NCBI GenBank assembly: GCA_038323375.1
Contig: JBBQGV010000014.1
Span: 18,863-82,862, forward strand
From: JABWAJ01 sp038323375
GTDB taxonomy: Bacteria > Bacteroidota > Bacteroidia > Chitinophagales > Saprospiraceae
Reading direction: 5' to 3'
Length of the DNA: 64,000 nucleotides
Part shown: positions 52,201 through 59,380 of the stretch, in pieces
Position numbering within the stretch: position 1 is the stretch's first letter
How the letters are laid out: each line of letters begins with the position of its first letter
Position numbers and translations under genes: made by a program
Notes under the pieces: model-generated
Database searches by the model: none
The model's input: only the letters and a program-made list of their open reading frames with translations
What the model was told of the DNA's origin: nothing

Positions 52201-54199
52201 TCCGGCTACTTTAGCAGACGGTGGTGCTTATGGGGCATCGGGGCCAGGAGCAACCGGGGCGGTTGCCGTTCCTTATTATCGCTTTGAGCAAACCCTCCAG
52301 CTTGCCAAGAATTTTGCAGCACAGGTCGTGAGTTTCGGTAATGAATTGCTGGGGGCATTAGAAAAACAGGACGGAGAGACCCTCTCGCAGTTGCGCCAAA
52401 CCCAGGAAAGCGCCATCCTCAACATGACCCTCCTGGCTAAAGCGGATATGGTCAACCAATTGCTCAGTTCCCAACAAGGGCTTCAATATACTTTGCAAAG
52501 TGCTCAAACGGAATTAGAAACCATCTCTGCATGGGCCGAGCAGGTACTGCTCCCTCAGGAAAGCAGGTCATTAGAATTGAGCATTAACGCCTTTGACCTC
52601 AATATTGGCGTGGCCGCAATCAAAGCAAGTTCTTCGCTGGCTTACCTCATTCCAGACATCTTTGGCTTAGCAGACGGGGGTATGGATTTTGGCGATAGTG
52701 TAAAAGCAATAGCCGAAGCCATGAGCGTTACCGCGCAGTTGCTCAACGAAGGTGCCGGGCTGAACAAAGAAGTCGCCGGCTACATTCGACGCGAGCAGGA
52801 ATGGGGATTGCGCATCCAAACCATCAACGACAGCATCGGGCAAATTAATGCCCAGCTTACTGCTAACCAGTATGCCATTTCCGCTGCACAACAAGATTAC
52901 AGCATTACACAAACACAGTACCAGCAAAGTCAGGATGTACTGAATTTCCTTCAAACGAAATTCACCAACGAAGATCTATACGTCTGGATGGCCGGGCAAC
53001 TCAGCACGTTGTATTACCAGGCTTACCAAATGGCACTGGAATTGGCACAACAGACTCAGACTTGCTTCCAATATGAGTTAAGTTCTTCAGATGCTTTCCT
53101 TACCGGAAATCCCTGGAACGATCAATACAAGGGCTTGCTGGCCGGTGATGCGCTGGCATTGAGCCTGTCGCAAATGGAAAAGGCTTATCACGACAACAAC
53201 AGCCGCTATCAGGAAATTCACAAAACCTTCTCTTTGATGCAAAAAAATCCACAGGCTCTGCTCAACTTGAAGAAGAATGGCTCCTGCAAGTTCAGCTTTA
53301 CTGAATTGGATTTCGACCTTGACTTTCCCGGACATTACAACCGCAAAATCGCCAGCATTACGGTCACGATTCCTGCTGTCGTGGGGCCGTATCAAAATCT
53401 GAATGCTACCCTGATTCAAACGAGCAACCAGGTACTGGTACGTCCTGATATCAACGGGGTGAAATACCTCTTGGGCTTGGGAGGAATGCCTACCAACGGG
53501 GCAATTCGCGCCAATTGGAGCGCCGACCAGCAGATCAGCATTTCGACAGGTGTAAACGATGCAGGTCTTTTCCAGTTGAATTTCAACGACCCGCAATACC
53601 TGCCTTTTGAGGGTACAGGTGCCATTTCTAATTGGGAACTGATCATGCCTAAGGCGGCAAATGCATTTGATTTTGAGGCCATTACAGATGTAATCATTCA
53701 GATTGCCTATACCGCGTCGCCGGGTGGACAAACTTTTGCCAAACAGGTGACCAATCTGGGACCACTCAAAGATTACCAGGGCAGCCTGTACCTGAGTTTG
53801 CGCCAGCAATATTCGAGCGCCTGGTACGCTTTCCTGAGTACTTATTCCCTCAATCTCAAACTATCCCGGGGGCAGTTCCCGGTCAATTTAGCGACCGATT
53901 CTCTAAATCTGGGAAAAAATGGCAATGCCTATCTGGCGCTTGTCATGGCACAATCGGAAGATTATAGCGATCTGCCCACAATGACATTGAACGGATCAGA
54001 CTGGGATCCAGGCACCGGTGCGGCTGCCATTGGTGAAATGGATGAGTTTCAATCCGGGAATGAACTAAACTGGCAGGTGGCGCTCAGTTTTACCGCAGGG
54101 GGCAGTAGTTTATTAGCGGGTGATCGCATTGATCCCAAAGCTTTGTTGGACATCATCCTGATTGTTCCTTTTAGCGGAGAATTGGATTGGGGGATTTAG
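43256..54199 (+). CDS. TcA subunit with five LamG-like domains
   Basis: 3647 residues from the ATG at 43256, 11 bp after the TcB-TcC stop; a GTG at 43187 would overlap that gene. Recognisable TcA parts are the VRP1/N-terminal shell (NCESIFSPAAYFVDLMQLI, RRPDLWNLLLNCKNTV), the neuraminidase-like region (YREWQANREIYLYPENYADP) and helical pore-forming segments (about 52300-53100). The TcB-binding end includes FDLDFPGHYNRKIASITVTI. Typical TcA proteins have about 2500 residues. Here five concanavalin/LamG-like sandwiches are inserted at about 44320-44965, 46175-46865, 47020-47650, 49650-50345 and 50890-51600. They probably bind glycans on the target cell. It is the channel that injects the B-C cargo. 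Confidence 0.92.
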   Translation: MPIQQLYQLRAQNPATNLGTLPLHDAAAMQQLNWNGLDPAAVLPLLLAYQRLWRLCPDEEVVALLLDKGMTSAHQIASMSLGQFRMRVGTALRQLKRPPQLTADLHSAAAQTVAAVSQYAVHAIPSAYLSAARFDTRTSGLPDFHGDDPAYRKLFDPITAGPCNNCESIFSPAAYFVDLMQLIDEYITHASSNSIPTALQLQHRRPDLWNLLLNCKNTVKEYAYLELANEIMASTLQPFLNGVNPWLYAAENFFPFQLPYNKPLEEIRAYLEHFGLSLQHVYAALDRPKADVAREQLNMLPELYTLLKGGTLSNLETAYGVDNLSDLNDLSAFLQQTGLSRSELKTLLYQGMDHPTKAVYFRNGNNPANCGNTISQLPLTALTIECWVKLGTTSMACTLFGNGPTSTATGFSLTFTNSKLYFNLSDGTQVPNFAIDFTSMEWIHIAAVWDGSTGQMPLYINGQLIYTWTSEIHSIPGTQTSLHIGNQPSGGSNYEGGMAQLRTWSVARSQADIQRTMNLELRSMADGLMSNWPMNEGVGLRINDYGPYKSPGVMSGTATNSNWVAGPLLSLRDNAQIPAILSQYYLNASLNNAYIAVENAASGSSIQVLNGSTYASMPNAAWSALNAVIRLAKHLNWSYPDTDWALKTTGALQPGHWTDAEMEALSGIFQLNQKLGQPVDALTGLWHDLKTYGKGSGQSVTSFWDQTFNNPTAFYNPENLAHPSPYRPQYANNPYFTDPVLFLDTNATDAADSQLRLALSQSLSITEPDLTAILDYVQVNSAALLSAGLLESVAPPAGITLTPTTIGLSVKNMTLLYRLAQLPQWLGLPIGQFLELLPLMGMTGFGTVGEVLQLEAEIAWLKKRQLSVPAYAWLMGEPLPQANVSLTTQQKEALEKSLLSGSQAVMLLPRVLENDAVTKIDALEIYACLIAGNVINDRGLVLSQRKLDATTITSALAKSPALRQKYRLMDPEQRVLTFSSSSSDDNQITLPFDLAADPNVARENSFTIAFWMYCTVWPGGGVWAGLFSSPTDTDPATGEAGNGYKAPQFTLPGDYEGNYQVAYADQNHRWQAYDPQLAAYIPANAWTHAAWVNNNGLWTVYINGDPLGGDFPSNQTGIYQNATGISYIGGNYNGHIADMNLWSKPLTQKDLQNLMFGQPDPDADGLIGFWPMNEGTGNVVTDHSTYQRNGTSVSSLWDRIPLDTTSTPAVVQSVLDQVMLAKERQAELALQKLAATLRVSVANMRGIHALSAASQRSNLIIGQANAWVLIPFIPDLAPTQFTVSAWVNIQNSTGQWQGVLVSRDDQTGASTPKAYGFAFVLNEAGKLLLQIAAGDAYLQLVAVNALPFGTWQNIAATFDGSTANIYVNGVNAGSHAVTGYAPVADMATIIGAIYVNQATYALNGALADVRYFNTALSATALAANMELVAPKEDSLKAWWPLSAGSGNTTYDWSGNGYHGNLEAGAGASAIWQNLHLNALLQADEEGKADLDALMQGLMLNTVLARKFALDVADMLAVLRMPDAFGLSGSIVRGYTYTAEVLHSLGYLQALKASKPAAKDQWLLVVATAANGDSTAALSILAQLTGWSTEQIQLVLSGVPATSLTTLWGLQLLVTLLNMASKLGVQPSFLLSLGQISHLTASGSTTVNDASQSNWSIYNGLSASLSDALQAQYSKDQLQAALAKVQGPLWEKERDILAALLIHFLKGVVNDVNSLQDLYEYLLVDVKMASNVQISRIEQALDGLQLYVNRCINGLETNATSYIPKAWWAWMGSYREWQANREIYLYPENYADPSLRKAQTPLFRSFVNALNQGQLTEANIEKALGQYVEGMSDIANLVVVDSYARKLKDDATGKVATELYTLGRSRQDPPTFYLRKGYLASDAPTAWTSWEQLGFSIGADTATCIYAFNRLYVFWVQQATKSATDNTSNGEKVSIIEATIYFTFQKLDGSWIQPQTLGQTLPICVSEYASIVLPDTTTVKIAGWDLENAYWTEPAWKKVSLTSLPASATEEAKILVRYGDLIRSSDVALTGTSSTVASTDRVIWEKMLTHANAHAAKIGNGKATTLFPAQVLTASGNSWKVDFDANPDDSANLDGFITIDTYSSKSTLVLGGNSVLAPTGIKHPLARLWDVETAFYKMDTLTTDFVIADYFGKFDATVRDGGQGKVALTSATDWNNQTRNVINFPGAGSCSAAIANYQDLQFKDAVSVAAWVQVRMDYSAKYNAGGEHPQDQVIFGNSNSSLTDGITFLLNQGSENGSWVIKAILQDIWISFTFAGDNAISLNQWYHVAFTWDKSTGKVIFYRNGIAINTTTSHTSQPSYSTTQVSIGENYGWQGYFGGYISDLLVTGAALTPPEIYALYEAKNFQILLNQVAALTASVTTVNNRTGLFFADTGKEVFLCIPDNETGFKFVEDSLVMTASEQKISLSFASTMIPTTVPKYQFHRFNTQSCAAFWEQLAENGAAGLLQLKTQYSSEASFQNYNPNADAVIPPATDLLDFNGPMREYLWELFFHIPLYVGNLLQTQQQFSAARKWYEYVFNPAGWQQKGLKAYWPLDGNLRAVVGTPALFGSDADGWTTQTFVDGNNRTVLDISKNYLNLDPSLVPQGDTVSIAFWLYGNFPASNSQLSFSLLSAPKGAMPVPNTDSRLIDIFLLYTTNTADSAPPTSCYWEAGNDGVNNENGSACDSVSQSDNINDYNGAWNLFVFTKNAANGSLIAYKNGALWFKGPDMNRGIDFPAIQFTIGKPSGSAQVYNALLTELSIWSIELNANQVANLYENKTAIALASPNWNFRPFLETAPATLAQTLTQASAQLAVYHYDPFDPDALAAIRWGAWEKNVFMAYIRNLIGWGDQLFTGDTWEQVSEATMLYVVADSLLGVPPKPSGQLDLRPEATYGMMAAQYSEGDIPEFLIDMETRVAAGTALPGGGTLPTGVTSILNGYFCIPENTQLTQLWGLVANRLYKIRHGLNLQGQPTQPALFGPPLNPATLADGGAYGASGPGATGAVAVPYYRFEQTLQLAKNFAAQVVSFGNELLGALEKQDGETLSQLRQTQESAILNMTLLAKADMVNQLLSSQQGLQYTLQSAQTELETISAWAEQVLLPQESRSLELSINAFDLNIGVAAIKASSSLAYLIPDIFGLADGGMDFGDSVKAIAEAMSVTAQLLNEGAGLNKEVAGYIRREQEWGLRIQTINDSIGQINAQLTANQYAISAAQQDYSITQTQYQQSQDVLNFLQTKFTNEDLYVWMAGQLSTLYYQAYQMALELAQQTQTCFQYELSSSDAFLTGNPWNDQYKGLLAGDALALSLSQMEKAYHDNNSRYQEIHKTFSLMQKNPQALLNLKKNGSCKFSFTELDFDLDFPGHYNRKIASITVTIPAVVGPYQNLNATLIQTSNQVLVRPDINGVKYLLGLGGMPTNGAIRANWSADQQISISTGVNDAGLFQLNFNDPQYLPFEGTGAISNWELIMPKAANAFDFEAITDVIIQIAYTASPGGQTFAKQVTNLGPLKDYQGSLYLSLRQQYSSAWYAFLSTYSLNLKLSRGQFPVNLATDSLNLGKNGNAYLALVMAQSEDYSDLPTMTLNGSDWDPGTGAAAIGEMDEFQSGNELNWQVALSFTAGGSSLLAGDRIDPKALLDIILIVPFSGELDWGI

Positions 54200-54209
54200 A
54201 GGCAGGCGC

Positions 54210-55730
54210 TTAGGGGAGGGCAAGAGATTGAATCCATCGAAAGCCCTCCCCTATGCTGCTTATCAAATCGCCAGCTACTAATGCTTCTTCACTTTGGTTT
54301 TTTGCCGCCAGATCTCCTGAAATGCCATGCAAAAAAACACCCAGAATTGCTGTTTCCAGGGGCGCATAGCCTTGAGCCAGCAAGCCTGTCAGGATCCCCG
54401 TCAGCACATCACCACTCCCGCCGGTCGCCATGCCGGGATTGCCGGTGCTGTTGAAATAGCACCCCCCCTCAGGTGTGGCGATGCAGGAATGGGCACCTTT
54501 CAGCAGGATATAAACGTTTAATTCCTGCGCTTTCCGGCGTTGCAGGGCATTCCGCTCGAAATCGTTTTCTGATTTTCCGAACAGGCGCTCGAACTCTTTT
54601 GGGTGGGGCGTCAGGATGCTGTTTTGCGGAATATTGGCGTACCATTCCGGGTTTTCAGAAAGCAGGTTCAAAGCATCTGCATCCAGCACCATTGGTTTGT
54701 CCGAAGCTTCCAACAATTGCAGCAGCGCCGTCGCGGTTTCGCCTTGCTGATCGAGTCCGCAGCCCACCCCAATAGCCTGGTAAGATGCCAGCGACTCCGG
54801 CAGTTTGGAAAAAAAATACTGATTCCAATCCGGGCTGACCATTGCTTCCGGAACAGTAGCCTGCAATACTTCGTACGCACAACGCGGCACGTGTACCGTG
54901 AGCAATCCAACCCCGCTGCGCAGGCAAGCCCGGGCGGAGAGGATGGCGGCTCCGGCTTTGCCAAAACTGCCGGCAATCAGGAGCGCATGGCCGTAAGTAC
55001 CTTTGTGGTCGTATTTTTTTCGCTTGCGGATAAAACTGCGGATCAATTTCAGGTTGATAAAATGGTTGGAAGCAGCTAAATTTTCTCTAAAACCGGGGTC
55101 AAGCCCAATGGGTTGCACCGCCCACTCCCCCACCCGTTCGGCGTTCTCAGGAAAAAGAAAAGCCAGCTTGGGTGTTTCAAAACTCAGGGTGTGGTGTGCG
55201 TGGATGCTGGTACCCGCTGTATGCCGGGCGGCAAACAAGCCCGAAGGAATGTCAACGGAAACGAGGGTTTTGGCATTGGCATTCAGATGCAGGATCAGCC
55301 GTTCAAAATCGCCATCCGGGGCGCGATTCAGGCCGGAGCCGAACAAGGCGTCTATGACTATGGCATTTGGGGGGATTGCTGGCAATGGATCGCGGCTTTG
55401 CAATTCAATAACCTGCAACTCTTGTAGCCGTGGCAATCGCTCCAAATTGGCGCGAAAATCTGCCGAAGTATTTCCGTCTGTGTAGCACAAGTAAACCGTC
55501 ACCGGAAAAAACCGCCCGTATAGCATCCGGGCTACGGCCAATCCGTCGCCACCATTGTTGCCCGGGCCGCAAAAAATGTAAACAGGGGGATCTATATCTG
55601 GAAAATGAATCTGAAACCAGTCGGAAAAAGCAAGGGCAGCGCGTTCCATCAGGTCAATGGAAGCGATGGGTTCGTGGGCGACGGTGTAGGCGTCCCAGTC
55701 GCGGGTTTGTTGAGAGTTGGGTATTATCAT
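54210..55730 (-). CDS. nnr: Bifunctional NAD(P)HX epimerase/dehydratase
   Basis: 506 residues from the ATG at 55730 (MIIPNSQQTRDWDAY). The epimerase half (about 1-215) has IFCGPGNNGGDGLAVARML and VIDALFGSGLNR. The ADP/ATP-dependent dehydratase half (about 225-506) has KGTYGHALLIAGSFGKAGAA, VLDADALNLL, ILTPHPKEFERLFG and NPGMATGGSGDVLTGILTG. The enzyme repairs hydrated NADH and NADPH in the cytoplasm. It is convergent with the TcA gene, whose stop is only 10 bp away, and divergent from tex. Confidence 0.95.
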   Translation of the reverse strand: MIIPNSQQTRDWDAYTVAHEPIASIDLMERAALAFSDWFQIHFPDIDPPVYIFCGPGNNGGDGLAVARMLYGRFFPVTVYLCYTDGNTSADFRANLERLPRLQELQVIELQSRDPLPAIPPNAIVIDALFGSGLNRAPDGDFERLILHLNANAKTLVSVDIPSGLFAARHTAGTSIHAHHTLSFETPKLAFLFPENAERVGEWAVQPIGLDPGFRENLAASNHFINLKLIRSFIRKRKKYDHKGTYGHALLIAGSFGKAGAAILSARACLRSGVGLLTVHVPRCAYEVLQATVPEAMVSPDWNQYFFSKLPESLASYQAIGVGCGLDQQGETATALLQLLEASDKPMVLDADALNLLSENPEWYANIPQNSILTPHPKEFERLFGKSENDFERNALQRRKAQELNVYILLKGAHSCIATPEGGCYFNSTGNPGMATGGSGDVLTGILTGLLAQGYAPLETAILGVFLHGISGDLAAKNQSEEALVAGDLISSIGEGFRWIQSLALP

Positions 55731-55826
55731 AATAAACAAAGATACGTCCATCAACTGTCAAAATCCAGTATTCCTTTTTCAAGCTTTATTTCTCTATTTT
55801 TGCCATTCTTTTTTTTGGAAATGAAA

Positions 55827-55950
55827 TTTTTACCACATAGTTCACAATAGTTTTTTCACATAGGGCACACAAGGCTTACAGTAAACTCAAAAGGGCGTGG
55901 TGACTATGTGGTCTATGTGAAAACACCTATGTGCCTTATGTGGTAAAAAA
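55827..55950. repeat. Long inverted repeat upstream of tex
   Basis: tttttaccacata at 55827-55839 is mirrored by tatgtggtaaaaa at 55938-55950, and between them cacatag/ctatgtg-type units repeat several times. The whole 124-bp block ends 14 bases before the tex ATG, so it would form a hairpin in the tex leader. Similar ccacatag repeats are common between genes in this phylum. It could be neutral, or affect tex expression. Confidence 0.6.
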
Positions 55951-55964
55951 TAAAAAACCATCAC

Positions 55965-58103
55965 ATGACCTCCCAACACATTCACCTGATTTCCAACACC
56001 CTGAATCTAAAAACCAAAGGCATTGAAAACACGATGGCCTTGTTTCAGGATGGCGCCACCATTCCGTTCATTGCACGCTACCGAAAAGAAGCAACGGGTT
56101 CTTTAGATGAAGTGGAAATCGCGGCCATTCACCGGGAAATGAAAAAGTTGGAGGAGCTGGAAAAGCGCCGCGAAACTGTGTTGAAGTCCATTGAAGAACA
56201 AGGAAAAATGACGGATGACCTGCGCCGTCGCATCGAAAGCACTTACGACCCCGTTGAGTTGGAAGATATTTACCTGCCCTACAAACCCAAGCGCAAAACC
56301 AAAGCCAGTATGGCCCGGGAAAAAGGGTTGGAACCGCTGGCGCAGGTCATTTTTGCGCAACAGCGCAACGACGTGGAAATTTTGGCGAAAGCCTACCTCA
56401 ATGAACAGGTTGGCACGGTTGATGAAGCCTTGCAAGGGGCTCGCGACATCATGGCCGAGTGGGTCAACGAAGACGAAAAAAGCCGGACTCGAATCCGCTA
56501 TGCGTTTGAAAAAGATGCGGTTGTGCGGTCTAAAGTCGCAAGGGGTAAGGAAGAAGAAGCTGCCAAATACCGCGATTATTTCGATTTTGAAGAAGTCTTG
56601 AAAAAATGTCCTTCTCACCGCTTATTAGCCATCCGGCGGGGCGAAGAAGAAGGTTTTTTGCGCGTGGTGATCACGCCGGCTGACGAAGAAGCGGCCATTG
56701 GACGGCTCGAACAATTGCACCTAAAAAATAATGGTCGCGCGGCTTCTGAAGTCAAAACGGCTCTTCGCGACAGCTACGAACGCCTGCTGGCACCTTCGAT
56801 TGAAACGGAATTTCGCCATAAATCGAAAGAAAATGCAGACAAGGAGGCCATCCAGGTGTTTGCTCAAAACCTTCGGCAATTGTTGCTCGCGCCGCCACTT
56901 GGAGAGCGCCGGGTGATGGGCATTGACCCCGGATTCCGAACGGGCTGCAAAGTGGTTTGTCTGGACGCTTCCGGCAATTTCCTGCACAATTCCACAATTT
57001 ATCCGCACCCGCCGCAATCGGACGCCGCAACTGCCATCAAAAACCTACAACACTTAGCCGATCGTTTTCAGATTGAAGCCATTGCAGTAGGGAACGGCAC
57101 CGCAGGACGCGAAACCCTGTCGCTTTGCCAGAGCATTGGCTTTAGCTTTCCGGTTGAGGTGTTCATGGTGAACGAAGCGGGTGCTTCCATCTATTCGGCT
57201 TCGGACGTTGCACGGGAGGAGTTTCCTGACCAGGACCTCACCGTTCGGGGTGCCATCTCCATCGGAAGGCGCCTGTCGGATCCTTTGGCGGAATTGGTCA
57301 AAATTGATCCAAAATCAATTGGAGTTGGCCAATACCAGCACGATGTGAACCAGCCTATGCTAAAAGAAATGCTCGATCAGGTGGTGGAAAGCTGCGTGAA
57401 TGCAGTGGGAATTAATTTGAATACCGCCAGCAAGCACTTGCTCACCTATGTTTCCGGGCTGGGGCCTTCACTGGCCCAAAACATCGTACAATTCCGAAAA
57501 GAAAACGGAGCTTTCACTTCACGGCAGGAATTGAAAAAAGTGTCGCGGCTTGGCGACAAAGCATTCGAGCAGTGCGCCGGATTTTTGCGCATCCGTGAAG
57601 CCAAAAACCCATTGGACAATACAGCCGTTCACCCTGAAAGTTACGCCATCGTAGCACAAATGGCCAAAGACCTCAAGTGTTCGGTGGCAGACCTCATCCG
57701 CGATGCGGAGCTGCGCCAGCAAATTGACCTGCCCCGCTATGTTTCCGCAACGGTCGGCTTGCCTACGCTCAATGATATTTTACGTGAAATGGAAAAACCG
57801 GGCCTCGATCCACGTGGCGAAGCCCGGTCTTTCTCCTTTGCCGAAAATGTAAAAACCATCGAAGACCTCTACGTCGGCATGGTCGTCCCCGGTATTGTTA
57901 CAAATGTTACCAAATTTGGCGCTTTTGTGGACATCGGCGTCAAAGAAACCGGCTTAGTACATGTTTCTCAAATGGCCAATCGCTTCATCAAAGACCCTGC
58001 GGAAGTGGTCGCGCTTCAGCAGGAAGTCACGGTGAAGGTCATGGAAATTGACGTCCCGAGAAAACGCATTGCTTTGTCTATGAAGGATTTGATCGGACTC
58101 TAA
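55965..58103 (+). CDS. tex: Tex-family S1 RNA-binding transcription accessory protein
   Basis: 712 residues. The order is a Tex N-terminal helical part (FIARYRKEATGSLDEVEI, DIYLPYKPKRKTKASMA), a YqgF/RNase-H-like domain (VMGIDPGFRTGCKVV, about 320), helix-hairpin-helix motifs (NTASKHLLTYVSGLGPSLA, about 490) and an S1 domain (VVPGIVTNVTKFGAFVDIG, about 640-712). Tex binds RNA or polymerase-linked nucleic acid and is a general transcription or toxin-expression factor. The last codons, including the stop, form the left end of the second copy of the structured repeat. Confidence 0.95.
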   Translation: MTSQHIHLISNTLNLKTKGIENTMALFQDGATIPFIARYRKEATGSLDEVEIAAIHREMKKLEELEKRRETVLKSIEEQGKMTDDLRRRIESTYDPVELEDIYLPYKPKRKTKASMAREKGLEPLAQVIFAQQRNDVEILAKAYLNEQVGTVDEALQGARDIMAEWVNEDEKSRTRIRYAFEKDAVVRSKVARGKEEEAAKYRDYFDFEEVLKKCPSHRLLAIRRGEEEGFLRVVITPADEEAAIGRLEQLHLKNNGRAASEVKTALRDSYERLLAPSIETEFRHKSKENADKEAIQVFAQNLRQLLLAPPLGERRVMGIDPGFRTGCKVVCLDASGNFLHNSTIYPHPPQSDAATAIKNLQHLADRFQIEAIAVGNGTAGRETLSLCQSIGFSFPVEVFMVNEAGASIYSASDVAREEFPDQDLTVRGAISIGRRLSDPLAELVKIDPKSIGVGQYQHDVNQPMLKEMLDQVVESCVNAVGINLNTASKHLLTYVSGLGPSLAQNIVQFRKENGAFTSRQELKKVSRLGDKAFEQCAGFLRIREAKNPLDNTAVHPESYAIVAQMAKDLKCSVADLIRDAELRQQIDLPRYVSATVGLPTLNDILREMEKPGLDPRGEARSFSFAENVKTIEDLYVGMVVPGIVTNVTKFGAFVDIGVKETGLVHVSQMANRFIKDPAEVVALQQEVTVKVMEIDVPRKRIALSMKDLIGL

Positions 58104-58265
58104 ACACACATACTATTTAGTGTATGTCCATTTAGTCGGTGTCTGTCCTTTAGAGTTCGAGAGCAAAGCATGTGAAGGCCCAAAAGTGGGAGTTTACTCG
58201 CGTAAATGACCAATTTTGGGCCTTCGCATAACGCAGCTATCGGACTCTAAACACAGATACTATTT
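58092..58265. repeat. Structured dispersed repeat, copy B
   Basis: The ungapped partner of 132-306 (offset 57960). The middle stem is a perfect 12-pair gaaggcccaaaa (58174-58185) with ttttgggccttc (58214-58225). In copy A the same stem is gttttgccccaaaa with ttttggagtaaaac, so both arms changed together. The inner hairpin tttac-tcgc-gtaaa (58193-58206) is identical in both. The left end contains the tex stop (58101-58103) and the right end contains the TAG stop of the convergent peptidase gene (58260-58262). It fills the whole gap between the two genes. Confidence 0.85.
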
Positions 58266-59279
58266 CGATGCATCCACGTCTTTCAGGAACTGGATCACAC
58301 CGTCCATAAACACCTCCTGGTCGTCCCACATAGCTAAGTGGCTGCCGTTCGGGCAATAGAGATAGCGGCCTTTTGGTGCCATTTTACTCATTTCCTCCAT
58401 TTCGGCGGGGTTCATCGTGTCGTATTTGGCCCCAACCATGAGGGCAGGTACTTTGATGCTTTTGATGTCGTTCCAACGGTCCCAATGCAACAGGCGCCCT
58501 CCAACTTTAAATTCGCTGGGGCCTTGCATCATCACATATACCTCCTGGTTCACGTGTTTAAAACTGCGGTTTACCGCCTCCGGCCATTCCGGCAGACGGC
58601 AGATATGCTTATTGTAATACTCTTTCACAACAAGGTCTGTGTAAACCGGATTGAAATAGTCGCCCGCCGCTTCAAATTTCGACAGCGAATCAATCAAGGA
58701 GAGCCGCATCTGGCTGCGCAGCAACTTATTGTATGCTGCATATTTCGGAATGCTGGCGGTCATATTTGCCACAACCAAGCCTTTCAGGTTTTCCTGATAC
58801 TTCAGCGCGTACTCCATCGCCAGAATACCGCCCCAGGAATTGCCGAGAATATAAAAATTATCCTTATTCAACCCCAGGGCTTTACGCACCTGCTCCACTT
58901 CTTCCACAAACCGCGCAGTTGTCCACAAACTACTGTCTTTAGGCTGGTCAGAATAGTAGGATCCCAACTGGTCGTATTCGTAAAATTCGATGCCGGCCTG
59001 CGGGAAAAAGCTTTCAAAGCACTCCATGTATTCGTGTGTCATAGCCGGGCCGCCGTGTAGCAAAAGTACTTTGATGGGCGCGTTGCCAAACCGTTTGGTC
59101 CAAACCTTGTATTTTCCGTCAATCGTGACCATTTGAACGCCTGCCGACTGGAAATTGCCAGGCGTTTTGAAGTTGAGGTAAGAGCAGGCATCGCTCACGG
59201 TGTTCTCTACCGGCTGCTTTTGTTCTGCGCAGGCTGTCAGTGCCAGACAGATCGAAATGAAAAAGAAGTATCTCATCAT
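58260..59279 (-). CDS. Lipoprotein alpha/beta hydrolase, proline iminopeptidase type
   Basis: 339 residues. A lipoprotein signal (MMRYFFFISICLALTACAEQ, lipidated Cys) anchors it to a membrane. The hydrolase fold shows LLLHGGPAMTHEYMECFE (oxyanion HGGP), the nucleophile GNSWGGILAMEYAL (about 150) and the C-terminal His in CPNGSHLAMW. The HGGP and GNSWGG motifs point to proline iminopeptidases, which cleave N-terminal Pro. It follows the SusC/SusD pair on the same strand by 101 bp with a hairpin between, so it may digest peptides taken up there. That link is inferred. Confidence 0.85.
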   Translation of the reverse strand: MMRYFFFISICLALTACAEQKQPVENTVSDACSYLNFKTPGNFQSAGVQMVTIDGKYKVWTKRFGNAPIKVLLLHGGPAMTHEYMECFESFFPQAGIEFYEYDQLGSYYSDQPKDSSLWTTARFVEEVEQVRKALGLNKDNFYILGNSWGGILAMEYALKYQENLKGLVVANMTASIPKYAAYNKLLRSQMRLSLIDSLSKFEAAGDYFNPVYTDLVVKEYYNKHICRLPEWPEAVNRSFKHVNQEVYVMMQGPSEFKVGGRLLHWDRWNDIKSIKVPALMVGAKYDTMNPAEMEEMSKMAPKGRYLYCPNGSHLAMWDDQEVFMDGVIQFLKDVDASK

Positions 59280-59310
59280 GATAAAATTAATTATTTAACC
59301 CTATGAACGA

Positions 59311-59346
59311 CACGAGTCACCCCAAAAAAAATTGAGGTGACTCGTG
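59311..59346. terminator. Perfect 11-bp hairpin between susD and the hydrolase
   Basis: cacgagtcacc at 59311-59321 pairs with ggtgactcgtg at 59336-59346, with an A-rich (T-rich on the other strand) loop. In the susD transcript it lies 35 bases after the stop. It may terminate most transcripts or protect the susCD mRNA while limiting the hydrolase. There is no strong T run after the stem on the minus strand. Confidence 0.55.
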
Positions 59347-59380
59347 GCAAAAATAAAAGCAAATTCAAAAAAAATTATCC

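Noticed and set aside
53087..53809. 240-residue minus-strand frame inside the TcA gene
   Set aside because: It is antisense to the conserved TcB-binding region and has no independent support as an immunity gene.
54400..55500. Overlapping plus-strand frames opposite nnr
   Set aside because: All are shadows of a complete bifunctional NAD(P)HX repair enzyme.
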